Below are positions 27,187 to 34,554 of a DNA stretch of 64,000 nucleotides, in pieces. This DNA is from Cardiobacteriaceae bacterium (GTDB lineage: Bacteria > Pseudomonadota > Gammaproteobacteria > Cardiobacteriales > Cardiobacteriaceae): the NCBI GenBank assembly GCA_030525785.1, contig JAUNEA010000001.1:268263-332262 (forward strand), given 5' to 3'. Under the pieces are notes generated by a model that was not told the DNA's origin, did no database searches, and saw only the letters and a program-made list of their open reading frames with translations. Position 1 is the first letter of the stretch. Each line of letters starts with the position of its first letter. The translations under genes were made by a program, and so were the position numbers.

Positions 27187-27211
27187 AAAAAAAGCGCTTT
27201 GCTAGCGCCTT
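27187..27211 (-). terminator. tRNA-Arg terminator, built from one palindrome arm
   Basis: Minus strand: AAGGCGCT (27211-27204), loop AGCAA, AGCGCTTT (27198-27191), then TTTT. One arm is the iterated palindrome; the other is a partner ending CGCCTT. Confidence 0.7.
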
Positions 27212-27227
27212 ATCTTATCTTATCTTG

Positions 27228-27301
27228 CCCGCCCGAAGGGATTCGAACCCCTGACCTTCGCCTCCGGAGGGCGACGTTCTATCCAGCTGAACTACGGACG
27301 G
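27228..27301 (-). tRNA. tRNA-Arg (anticodon CCG)
   Basis: 74 nt on the minus strand: acceptor CCGTCCG/CGGGCGG, D-arm AGTTCAGCTGGATAGAAC, anticodon loop CTCCGGA with CCG, T-loop GGTTCGAAT. CCA is not encoded. A promoter lies upstream and a terminator downstream. Confidence 0.95.
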
Positions 27302-27312
27302 ATAATTTACTT

Positions 27313-27341
27313 ATTATATACCAATTCTCCCAACAAACCAA
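27313..27341 (-). promoter_or_regulatory. tRNA-Arg promoter
   Basis: Minus strand TTGGTT (27341-27336), 17-bp spacer, TATAAT (27318-27313), 11 bp before the tRNA 5' end. Confidence 0.65.
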
Positions 27342-27479
27342 ACCCTTTTTCTCACATGTCAAAGAAGAATTATATTTGCATACAGTAGCTGGGCAATTAA
27401 TTTAAAACTCTATGTATAACAAACTACTAACTACCATTTCTAGCGCTAAAATATGCAGATAAAAAGCTTAATCGAAAAT

Positions 27480-27655
27480 AAGCTTTGATGTATTTAAAAC
27501 AAATAACAACGGTAATCATGTGACCGTTCATGCTGATAAGGGCTGGGGTAATCATAGTGATAATTTTTACCCTGACCTCAACAAAGCGCTTTGGGATCTG
27601 ATTTGGTTGAAAATGATATCATGATTGCTGGTGAAAAACTTAAGTAGAAAACATC
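27480..27655 (+). pseudogene. Frameshifted C-terminal protein remnant
   Basis: One frame reads S-F-D-V-F-K-T-N-N-N-G-N-H-V-T-V-H-A-D-K-G-W-G-N up to a palindrome-encoded N-K-A-L-W and soon stops. A second frame continues sensibly from just after the palindrome as S-D-L-V-E-N-D-I-M-I-A-G-E-K-L-K and stops at about 27645. The two join if about 5 bp at the palindrome edge are removed. It looks like the decayed end of a secreted or toxin-type protein; the family is not identified. Confidence 0.4.
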
Positions 27656-27705
27656 AAAAATCGCTAAAATAAATTTCTTCTTTTATCCATAGTATATTGG
27701 GCAAA

Positions 27706-27798
27706 ATGCCAGCTTATAAAGGCTCAGTTTGGCGTGGTATGACTTTACCTGAAGAAGTATTAGAAAAGTATAACGTTGGTGGTGTAGTGGAATTTTAA
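27706..27798 (+). pseudogene. ADP-ribosyltransferase-like toxin fragment
   Basis: Thirty codons read M-P-A-Y-K-G-S-V-W-R-G-M-T-L-P-E-E-V, then K-Y-N-V-G-G-V-V and stop. This matches the first conserved segment of exoenzyme-type ADP-ribosyltransferases (l-P-x-Y-x-G-x-v-x-R-G, where the Arg binds NAD), followed by the y-x-x-G-x-v step. The frame is open a further dozen codons upstream, so the ATG is probably internal. The S-x-S and E-x-E segments are absent, so it cannot be an active enzyme. Confidence 0.5.
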
Positions 27799-27812
27799 GT
27801 ATTTACCAATTT

Positions 27813-28004
27813 ATGAAAACAGATGAAGAACGGGAAGAATTGAGAGCTGGATTTCGTTTTATGGTTAAATGCACATCGCAAGTTTGTGACATTGACCACC
27901 TTGTCAATGAGCAAGAATTTGATGATTTATACAATAAAAACATCAGTGGTAAACAATTTTTTGAACTATATCCCCATTTAATCGAATTAATTGATAACCT
28001 ATAA
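27813..28004 (+). CDS. small acidic protein, candidate orphan immunity protein
   Basis: 63 residues, rich in Glu/Asp, starting 15 bp after the ADP-ribosyltransferase fragment. One cysteine pair (K-C-T-S-Q-V-C). No family recognised. Small acidic proteins directly downstream of polymorphic toxin ends are often immunity proteins, which is the only argument here. No good ribosome site is seen before the ATG. A hairpin terminator follows. Confidence 0.5.
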   Translation: MKTDEEREELRAGFRFMVKCTSQVCDIDHLVNEQEFDDLYNKNISGKQFFELYPHLIELIDNL

Positions 28005-28052
28005 TACTATTTTTAAATATTTCAGACTTTCATCATAGCTTTAGCGTTTGAT

Positions 28053-28081
28053 AGCCTTGTTCCTGATTGGGCAAGGCTTTT
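28053..28081 (+). terminator. Terminator after the small acidic gene
   Basis: AGCCTTG (28053-28059), 12-nt loop, CAAGGCT (28072-28078), TTTTG: a 7-bp stem. Confidence 0.65.
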
Positions 28082-28304
28082 GATTGGCAACAAAACCGTC
28101 AAAGCCTACTTACAAGAACTCAATGAAGAAGGCTATGCACGTTTCACCAAAGCCGCAAAGCTCAATGATGCTTGGCAATTTCTCACTAAATTTCAAGAAA
28201 TTTGGCTACAATACACCCAAACCAACCAGCGCATGATGGTGTGCATCAATCAAGCACGGCGTAACTACCATTCTAGACTCTATTTAGCGCTGATGGGGAT
28301 TTAG
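28080..28304 (+). pseudogene. Possible C-terminal fragment of an unknown protein
   Basis: 74 codons from a TTG with protein-like text (K-T-V-K-A-Y-L-Q-E-L-N-E-E-G-Y and F-L-T-K-F-Q-E-I-W-L-Q-Y). There is no ATG or ribosome site, and the frame begins inside a terminator tail, so I read it as a truncated gene end. No family recognised. Confidence 0.35.
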
Positions 28305-28333
28305 GGACATCAACCACAAGCGGAGAAAGGAAC

Positions 28334-28546
28334 ATGAAACGGTTAAAACGAGAATTAGCGATGTTAGGCGTTGGCATTTTGCTTTGGTTGCGCAATCCTG
28401 ATGGTCGTTTTGGTCGTTGTCGCAAAGTGATGGCAGATGATGAATGTGTGGCAGGAGCCTATGACCGCTACTACTGGATTGCCTTTTTTGTCTCTGTTCT
28501 CGTGGTTATTATCTACCGCTATCTTCAAAATCCCTCCGATGATTAA
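28334..28546 (+). CDS. small single-pass membrane protein
   Basis: 70 residues with a basic N-terminus and one strong C-terminal membrane segment (Y-W-I-A-F-F-V-S-V-L-V-V-I-I-Y). The start is well supported by GGAGAAAGGAAC just before ATG. Family unknown. A palindrome and a terminator follow directly. Confidence 0.65.
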   Translation: MKRLKRELAMLGVGILLWLRNPDGRFGRCRKVMADDECVAGAYDRYYWIAFFVSVLVVIIYRYLQNPSDD

Positions 28547-28565
28547 GTCAAAGCGCTTTATTGCC

Positions 28566-28588
28566 CCGCCGCCAAACGGCGGTTTTTT
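28566..28588 (+). terminator. Terminator after the small membrane protein gene
   Basis: CCGCCG (28566-28571), loop CCAAA, CGGCGG (28577-28582), TTTTTT. Confidence 0.9.
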
Positions 28589-28611
28589 ATTGTCTAAACT
28601 CAGGAGCCTTT

Positions 28612-28786
28612 ATGACTACTCATCACCAATCCGAAACTTTAAGCCATCGCCGAGCCTTTCTACATGATGAGCTTAGCCCATATTACGCCCAATCCTAATA
28701 TGCCCACCGATGAACAAGGACGAGTGTATCAACAGTTGGCACTCATTCAAGACGGCATACCCACGCCTTTTGGCGGACGCACATAA
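28612..28786 (+). pseudogene. Frameshifted small ORF
   Basis: ATG 28612, preceded by AGGAG, opens a 28-codon frame ending at 28698. The +1 frame, from about 28645, continues A-E-P-F-Y-M-M-S-L-A-H-I-T-P-N-P and runs to a stop at 28786. The two overlap and would make one protein of about 58 residues. Either a short ORF starts at 28664 or the gene has one frameshift. Family unknown. Confidence 0.4.
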
Positions 28787-28946
28787 GCCGTTGCCCCTTT
28801 GCCTTCCTCACAAAGCGCTTGTTTTACATCTACCTCATGAAGCTAAATGCCAATCCCAAAAGCACCCAAAAGTGTTGTGTTACTGAGCGTTCTGTCGGCA
28901 TCATGAGAATAAAGTTATCTACCAATAAAATTACTGGGGACAAAGA

Positions 28947-29651
28947 TCACTTTTTACGAATACTGTTCAGAATCGATTCATGCATCACTACCGCCTCAGG
29001 GTTAGGTTCATAAGCTGCCCATGTATGCTGAAAAGCGCTTTGATTGAGTAAAGGCTTTACAGAGGAGGAAGATTTTGATGATTCAGGCTCAGAATTAACC
29101 TCAGCCCATAAATTCGATTGTCCACCTGTCAGTTTTAAATACACTTCGCCCAGCAATTTGGCATCAAGCAAAGCACCGTGTAGTGTTCTATGGCTGGTGT
29201 CGATATTAAAGCGCTTACACAAAGCATCAAGCGATGCACGTTGCCCTACAAATTGCTTACGCGCCATAGCCAGTGTATCCACCAAACCAAAGCGCTCCTC
29301 AATCCGAAAACCTGCGCCAACCAGCGCCAATTCACGATTTAAAAACGCTTGGTCAAAACGGATATTATGCGCAATCAATTCATCTGCACCTTCTAAATAA
29401 TGCCAAAGCTCAGGATAGATTTGAGCAAAGGTGGGCTCGCGCGAAACGCGTTCATCGGTAATGCCGTGAACAGCAATAGATTCAGGGTCAATGGGGCGTT
29501 GTGGATTAAGGTATTGATGAAAATCTCGACCTGTAAACTTTCTATCAATCAACTCGATACAGCCAATTTCAATGATACGATGATTTTCTGAAGGGTCAGA
29601 GCCTTGACGATTCAAGCCTGTGGTTTCGGTATCAAAAATAATCTGGCGCAT
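28947..29651 (-). CDS. dnaQ: DNA polymerase III epsilon subunit (3'-5' proofreading exonuclease)
   Basis: Proofreading subunit of the replicative polymerase. 234 residues with ExoI F-D-T-E-T-T-G-L (Asp 7, Glu 9), ExoII A-H-N-I-R-F-D, and ExoIII H-x-A-x-x-D in H-G-A-L-L-D-A-K, then a less conserved tail for alpha binding. ATG 29651 follows GAAGGAT. Its usual neighbour rnhA is absent; tRNA-Met and its terminator lie immediately upstream. Confidence 0.96.
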   Translation of the reverse strand: MRQIIFDTETTGLNRQGSDPSENHRIIEIGCIELIDRKFTGRDFHQYLNPQRPIDPESIAVHGITDERVSREPTFAQIYPELWHYLEGADELIAHNIRFDQAFLNRELALVGAGFRIEERFGLVDTLAMARKQFVGQRASLDALCKRFNIDTSHRTLHGALLDAKLLGEVYLKLTGGQSNLWAEVNSEPESSKSSSSVKPLLNQSAFQHTWAAYEPNPEAVVMHESILNSIRKK

Positions 29652-29682
29652 GATAATCCTTCAAAACTTATCGTTTGGGCAT

Positions 29683-29707
29683 AAAAAAACCTTCCATAAA
29701 GGAAGGT
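29683..29707 (-). terminator. tRNA-Met terminator upstream of dnaQ
   Basis: Minus strand ACCTTCC (29707-29701), loop TTTAT, GGAAGGT (29695-29689), then T-run to 29683. Only about 30 bp separate it from the dnaQ ATG. Confidence 0.9.
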
Positions 29708-29785
29708 AATCAACACAAACAGGAGAGAGTACAAAATTTCAATCACTCAATAACAACAAAAATAAGCTGATGTTGATGAAAGAAA

Positions 29786-29862
29786 TGGTGGCTATGACGA
29801 GATTCGAACTTGTGACCCCAACATTATGAGTGTTGTGCTCTAACCAACTGAGCTACATAGCC
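29786..29862 (-). tRNA. tRNA-Met (elongator, anticodon CAT)
   Basis: 77 nt including encoded CCA: acceptor GGCTATG/CATAGCC, D-arm AGCTCAGTTGGTTAGAGC, anticodon loop CTCATAA, T-loop AGTTCGAATC. Closely resembles E. coli elongator tRNA-Met rather than fMet or the Ile2 isoacceptor. Confidence 0.95.
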
Positions 29863-29875
29863 AACAGAGGCGCTC

Positions 29876-29904
29876 ATTATAAAGAGGCTCAACACCCCTG
29901 TCAA
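29876..29904 (-). promoter_or_regulatory. tRNA-Met promoter, exact sigma-70 consensus
   Basis: Minus strand TTGACA (29904-29899), 17-bp spacer, TATAAT (29881-29876), followed by a GC-rich discriminator GAGCGCC, as usual for stringently controlled stable RNA genes. Confidence 0.9.
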
Positions 29905-30006
29905 GCATTATCTTCATCATTTTGAAAAATCCTTTGTTTACTCCCTCTCCAGAGTAAGCGCATTGTCTATATAATGCTGGTTTTTAGACGATAGATAGGT
30001 AATAAG

Positions 30007-32220
30007 ATGGTCAATCTGAATGAGGAACAGCAGCGAGCCGTTTTCCATCACTCCCAAGCCGTACGTGTAATTGCAGGGGCTGGCAGTGGAAAAACGCGTG
30101 TTTTGGTTGAACGAATCCGCTATTTACTAGAAAACAACCTCTCCCCTCACGCAATCCTCACCCTAACCTTCACCAACAAAGCTGCGCGAGAAATCAAAGA
30201 ACGCCTTCAAAGCGCTTTGCCTACCCTCAATCTCTCCCAGCTTTGGGCAGGAACATTTCACAGCATTTGCCATAAAATCCTACGCCGCTTTGCCCCACGC
30301 TTAGGCTTAAGTGAACAATTCAGCATTCTCGATAGCGATGAACAAATCCGTATCATCAAGCAACTACTAAAAGACCATGAGATTGACCCCAATCTCTTAG
30401 AACCCAAACAAGCTCAGCATTATTTCCATCAAATGAAACGCAAAGGTTACCGTGCCACAGCCGTGCCACAACAAGAATATATCTATCGTTCTGATGAGCA
30501 GCGTTTGTACCTTGCTTACGAAGCGCTTTGCCGCCAAGAAAATTGGCTAGATTTTGATGATTTGTTGCTTTTTACACTGGAGTTGCTGGAAAGCCAGCCT
30601 GATGTTCGCCAGTTTTACCAAAAGCGCTTTGTGCATCTGTTGGTTGATGAGTTCCAAGATACCTCTCCGCTAGAATTTCGTTTTTTACAACAACTCATTA
30701 ACCCAGAACAAACCCATATTTTTGTCGTTGGCGATGATGATCAGTCTATTTATGGCTTTCGTGGCGCAGAAATCAGCAATATCCTTGAATTGCATCATCA
30801 TTTTCCGCAACTTGTCACCCTTCGCCTTGAGCAAAATTACCGCTCCACCCAAACCATTCTCCAAGCCGCCAATGCCCTCATTGCCCACAATACGGAGCGT
30901 TTGGGAAAATCACTCTATTCTCATGGCAATCAAGGCGACAAAATCGATATTTATCCAGCTTTTAGCGAATACGATGAAGTCAATTATGTTATCAACCACA
31001 TTACCACACGCAAACAAGCTGGCTCACGCTGGGCAGATCATGCCATTTTGTATCGCACCAATGCACACTCGCGACTTTTCGAACAAACCCTCACACGACA
31101 AGGCATTCCGTATCAAATCTATGGCGGTCATCGCTTTTTTGACCGCTCAGAAATCAAAAGCGCTTTGGCGTATTTGCGTTTGATGTTTTATCCCTTAGAC
31201 AACAAGGCTTTGCTTCGCGTCATCAATTTGCCCGCTCGAGGCATTGGTGAGAAAACCCAAAGCGCTTTGAACCAAATCGCCCAGCAGCATTTTTGTAGCC
31301 TATGGGAGATTCTCAAACAACCACCACTTCTAGCCCAACACTTCAAAGGCAAAACCCTCAAAGCGCTTTTGGATTTTCATCATCTTATCCACCATCTTCA
31401 CCAGCTCAGCCAAGAGCTTAAGCATCTGCAAGAGGCTTTGTATCACGCGGTACATGATAGTGGTTTGTATGCTCTCTATGACCAAGACCCCAGCGAAGAG
31501 GCACAATCTCGTCGCGATAACTTGGCGCAATTGTTGATGGTAGAACCTGAGGAAGAACAAAACGATTTGAGCTTGAGTGAGCAAGTCTTGTATTTATTGA
31601 GCGAAGCCAGCCTTACCAGCAATCAAGAACATCAAGCCCAAGATGCCGTTCAACTGATGACGCTACACAGCTCCAAAGGCTTGGAATTTCCTTATGTTTA
31701 TCTTATCGGTATGGAAGAAGGCATTTTCCCCAACCATCGTTCTCTTGCCTCACGCAAAGCCTTAGAAGAAGAACGGCGACTGGCTTATGTTGGCATGACA
31801 CGCGCCCAAAGCGCTTTGTGCTTAAGTTGTGCAACGGTGAGAAGCTTATACGGCAAGCCTGAAGATTATCGACCTTCGCGTTTTTTATACGAAATCCCCA
31901 AAGCGCTTTGCCGACACATTCGCCCCCTACCGAGCGCTCCTCAATCCTTGACGCGCGAGGCTTTGGATTTATCCACCCCAAAGCCTCGCCAACCTTCCGA
32001 ACGAACCTTCTACCGATCCCGCCCTTCCACTGAAAACAAAGCCTCATCCTCGGATTCCAGCAGCAGTAAAAGCTATCGGTTGGGGCAAAGTGTGGTTCAC
32101 CCCAAGCATGGTCTGGGGGTAATTGAAGGAATTACGTTGGAGCCTCAAGGCGTGGCGCTGACCGTGCAATTTTCCCATACACGCCTCACTTACCCTGCCA
32201 AAGAGCATGACGCCCCCTAA
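30007..32220 (+). CDS. uvrD: UvrD/PcrA-type superfamily 1 DNA helicase
   Basis: 3'-5' helicase of excision and mismatch repair. 737 residues with motif I A-G-A-G-S-G-K-T (23-30), Ia L-T-F-T-N-K-A-A, II V-D-E-F-Q-D-T, III G-D-D-D-Q-S-I-Y-G-F-R-G-A, IV R-L-E-Q-N-Y-R-S, V L-M-T-L-H-S-S-K-G-L-E-F and VI R-L-A-Y-V-G-M-T-R-A. A C-terminal Tudor-like tail (G-Q-S-V-V-H-P-K-H-G-L-G-V-I) favours UvrD/PcrA over Rep. Ten palindrome cores lie between motifs. Confidence 0.92.
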   Translation: MVNLNEEQQRAVFHHSQAVRVIAGAGSGKTRVLVERIRYLLENNLSPHAILTLTFTNKAAREIKERLQSALPTLNLSQLWAGTFHSICHKILRRFAPRLGLSEQFSILDSDEQIRIIKQLLKDHEIDPNLLEPKQAQHYFHQMKRKGYRATAVPQQEYIYRSDEQRLYLAYEALCRQENWLDFDDLLLFTLELLESQPDVRQFYQKRFVHLLVDEFQDTSPLEFRFLQQLINPEQTHIFVVGDDDQSIYGFRGAEISNILELHHHFPQLVTLRLEQNYRSTQTILQAANALIAHNTERLGKSLYSHGNQGDKIDIYPAFSEYDEVNYVINHITTRKQAGSRWADHAILYRTNAHSRLFEQTLTRQGIPYQIYGGHRFFDRSEIKSALAYLRLMFYPLDNKALLRVINLPARGIGEKTQSALNQIAQQHFCSLWEILKQPPLLAQHFKGKTLKALLDFHHLIHHLHQLSQELKHLQEALYHAVHDSGLYALYDQDPSEEAQSRRDNLAQLLMVEPEEEQNDLSLSEQVLYLLSEASLTSNQEHQAQDAVQLMTLHSSKGLEFPYVYLIGMEEGIFPNHRSLASRKALEEERRLAYVGMTRAQSALCLSCATVRSLYGKPEDYRPSRFLYEIPKALCRHIRPLPSAPQSLTREALDLSTPKPRQPSERTFYRSRPSTENKASSSDSSSSKSYRLGQSVVHPKHGLGVIEGITLEPQGVALTVQFSHTRLTYPAKEHDAP

Positions 32221-32239
32221 AGCCCAAAGCGCTTTAGGG
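32215..32239. terminator. Hairpin containing a palindrome between convergent uvrD and nnr
   Basis: CCCTAAAGC (32215-32223), loop CCAAAGC, GCTTTAGGG (32231-32239): a perfect 9-bp stem. It includes both stop codons (uvrD TAA 32218-32220; nnr TAA 32236-32234) and one iterated palindrome. No T-run, so its activity as a terminator is uncertain. Confidence 0.5.
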
Positions 32240-33712
32240 CTTCGCCACCTCTAAACTGCGCCAAGCTTGGGCAAAATAATGCAATAAATCGCTGGGCAAC
32301 ATCGATTGCACATGTTGTTCTAAAGCTGCTAATTCGGCGGCACGACCGTGCAAAAACACTGCCGTCATCGCCGCCAACAATGGCTCATAACCCTGCGCCA
32401 ACAAACCTGCCATCATGCCAGCCAACACATCGCCGCTGCCTCCTTTTGCCAAGCCCGTGTTGCCTGTAGGATTGATAAACACAGGAGCATTAGGGCTGGC
32501 GATAACGGTGTAACGACCTTTCAGAACCAGCGTAACGCCTAAATCTCTTGCCACTGCTCTCGCTGCCTCCACACGCTCCGCATCGCTCTCCAAAACAAAC
32601 CCCGTCAAGCGTTCAAATTCTTTCACATGTGGCGTTAAAATTGCACCTCTGGGCAAATGCTGTTGTAATGATTCATCTTCCGCCAACAAATGAATGGCAT
32701 CAGCGTCCCACACGCTGGGTATCTCAGCATAATGCTGACAAAGCGCTTTGAGTTCACCTAAACGCGAACGCTCACGCCCCAAACCACAACCCACCAATAA
32801 AGCCTGCGCCTTCGGGTGTTCGTTTTCTGCAAAGGTCATCGCCTCCCATACATTCTGATGAAACGCGCATCGCCAACGCTCAGGAATTCTCGCACTCAAC
32901 AAACCACAACCCATACGCAATGCCGCCTTTGCTGCCAACACCGCCGCGCCATAGTATTGCTCACTCCCAGCCACCATCACCACTCGCCCACGGTCACCTT
33001 TGTGTATAAAAGCGCTTTGTTGGGGCTGATTCACCGCCAATCCCAATGCCGTTAATTGATAACAAGGCGCTTCAATATGCTCTAAACCAATGTCTAAAAA
33101 ATGCAATTGCCCCACATACGCTTCATACTCTGCCCACAACAAACTTGGCTTAATTGCACCAAGACACAACGTATGATGCGCCCGTAAAACCACCTTAGCT
33201 CCTGATTGGTTTGACCACAAACCAGAAGGCACATCAATCGCCACCACTTGCGCTCCACTATCACGGATTTCATCGAACAAAGCGCTTAAGTACGCCGTAC
33301 TATGGGCTTCTAAACCACGCGTCAAACCAATACCAAACAAAGCATCGATCACCACCGCCTCATCATCAGGCACCAAAGCGCTTAGGGGCTGAGGCTGAAG
33401 CGTCAAGCGTTGCAAGTTGATGAAGTTGTCAGGGCTTCTTTTCTCTCCCACCATCAAATACACCTCAACTCGATGCCCCTGCTCCGCCAGCATTCGCGCA
33501 ATCGCCAAACCATCGCCACCATTATCCCCAAAGCCGCACAACACCTGAAATCCTTTCGCCTTTGGGTAAAGTTTCAAGATTTTGCTGGCGCAGGCAAACG
33601 CTGCACGCTCCATCAAATCCAAAGCGCTTTGCTCTTGTTTACGGCAAGTGTATTGGTCTAGTTCTCGGTTTTCTTTAGCGTTCAAAATGGGGATAAAATC
33701 GTGCAATTTCAT
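32234..33712 (-). CDS. nnr: bifunctional NAD(P)H-hydrate epimerase / ADP-dependent dehydratase
   Basis: Repairs hydrated NAD(P)H. 492 residues: N-terminal YjeF-N epimerase domain with C-G-F-G-D-N-G-G-D-G-L-A-I-A and V-A-I-D-V-P-S-G-L, then a ribokinase-like dehydratase domain with K-G-D-R-G-R-V-V-M-V-A-G and G-S-G-D-V-L-A-G-M. Full length for the fused form. tsaE, the common neighbour, is absent. Confidence 0.95.
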   Translation of the reverse strand: MKLHDFIPILNAKENRELDQYTCRKQEQSALDLMERAAFACASKILKLYPKAKGFQVLCGFGDNGGDGLAIARMLAEQGHRVEVYLMVGEKRSPDNFINLQRLTLQPQPLSALVPDDEAVVIDALFGIGLTRGLEAHSTAYLSALFDEIRDSGAQVVAIDVPSGLWSNQSGAKVVLRAHHTLCLGAIKPSLLWAEYEAYVGQLHFLDIGLEHIEAPCYQLTALGLAVNQPQQSAFIHKGDRGRVVMVAGSEQYYGAAVLAAKAALRMGCGLLSARIPERWRCAFHQNVWEAMTFAENEHPKAQALLVGCGLGRERSRLGELKALCQHYAEIPSVWDADAIHLLAEDESLQQHLPRGAILTPHVKEFERLTGFVLESDAERVEAARAVARDLGVTLVLKGRYTVIASPNAPVFINPTGNTGLAKGGSGDVLAGMMAGLLAQGYEPLLAAMTAVFLHGRAAELAALEQHVQSMLPSDLLHYFAQAWRSLEVAKP

Positions 33713-33746
33713 AGATTATCTCGCTTGAGATGGTTTAATAGGGAAA

Positions 33747-34538
33747 TTAGGAGAATTCATCTGTTAGCCAACTATCGGTTAGCATAGACAAATGATAATG
33801 CTCAGGATAGCGAGCGTAAAGCAAATACAATCCTTGTGCTGGAGCGGTCACGCCAGCCAAACGCCGATCTTTGGCTTTCAACACCTGCTCTAACCATACG
33901 CCATCACGCCGACCATCACCAACCATCAACAAGCTACCCACAATATTGCGAACCATATGGTGCAAAAAGGCATTGCCTCGTACGTCAATCGCTATCCATC
34001 TCCCTCGTTGCTTAACCGAAATCTCATGAATACAACGAAAGGGCGTTTTGGATTGGCATTCACTGCTGCGGAAAGAAGAGAAATCATGCTCGCCCACCAA
34101 ACATTGTGCCGCCTCATGCATACGCTTTGCATCAAGCACTTGCCGATGCCAATGCAATCGATTTGCCCACAAAGCGCTTGGTTGCTCGTCACATTTCACC
34201 ACATAACGATAAGCACGCTCCAAAGCGCTATGTCGCGCATGGAAATCCTCATCAACCTCTTGAATCCATTGCAAACGAATATCAGGCGGTAAGTAACGAT
34301 TTCCTCCTGCCAACCACGCATGCGCATCACGCCGTGCTGTTGTATCAAAATGAATCACCTGATTTAAAGCATGAACCCCTTTATCGGTACGACCAGCACA
34401 CACCACCTCTAACTCATGCGCCGCTACTTGCCCCAAAGCGCTTTCCACCGCTTGCTGAAGCGTAGCATCAAAAAAGGGTTGGCGTTGCCAACCCGAGTAT
34501 GCGGTGCCATCGTACTCTAGCCCTAAGGCATAGCGCAT
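33747..34538 (-). CDS. truA: tRNA pseudouridine(38-40) synthase
   Basis: Isomerises U38-U40 in the anticodon arm. About 263 residues with L-G-L-E-Y-D-G-T-A-Y-S-G-W-Q-R-Q, the catalytic Asp in C-A-G-R-T-D-K-G-V-H, and the F-L-H-H-M-V-R-N-I-V-G motif. ATG 34538 is preceded by AAGGAGG; the frame is open 8 codons further. Downstream of fimV, as in Pseudomonas and relatives. Confidence 0.95.
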   Translation of the reverse strand: MRYALGLEYDGTAYSGWQRQPFFDATLQQAVESALGQVAAHELEVVCAGRTDKGVHALNQVIHFDTTARRDAHAWLAGGNRYLPPDIRLQWIQEVDEDFHARHSALERAYRYVVKCDEQPSALWANRLHWHRQVLDAKRMHEAAQCLVGEHDFSSFRSSECQSKTPFRCIHEISVKQRGRWIAIDVRGNAFLHHMVRNIVGSLLMVGDGRRDGVWLEQVLKAKDRRLAGVTAPAQGLYLLYARYPEHYHLSMLTDSWLTDEFS

Positions 34539-34554
34539 GATTGCCTCCTTATTT

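Noticed and set aside
27199..27405. 68-codon plus-strand ORF (P-P-E-G-I-R-T-P-D-L...)
   Set aside because: It is the antisense reading of tRNA-Arg, a well-known false ORF.
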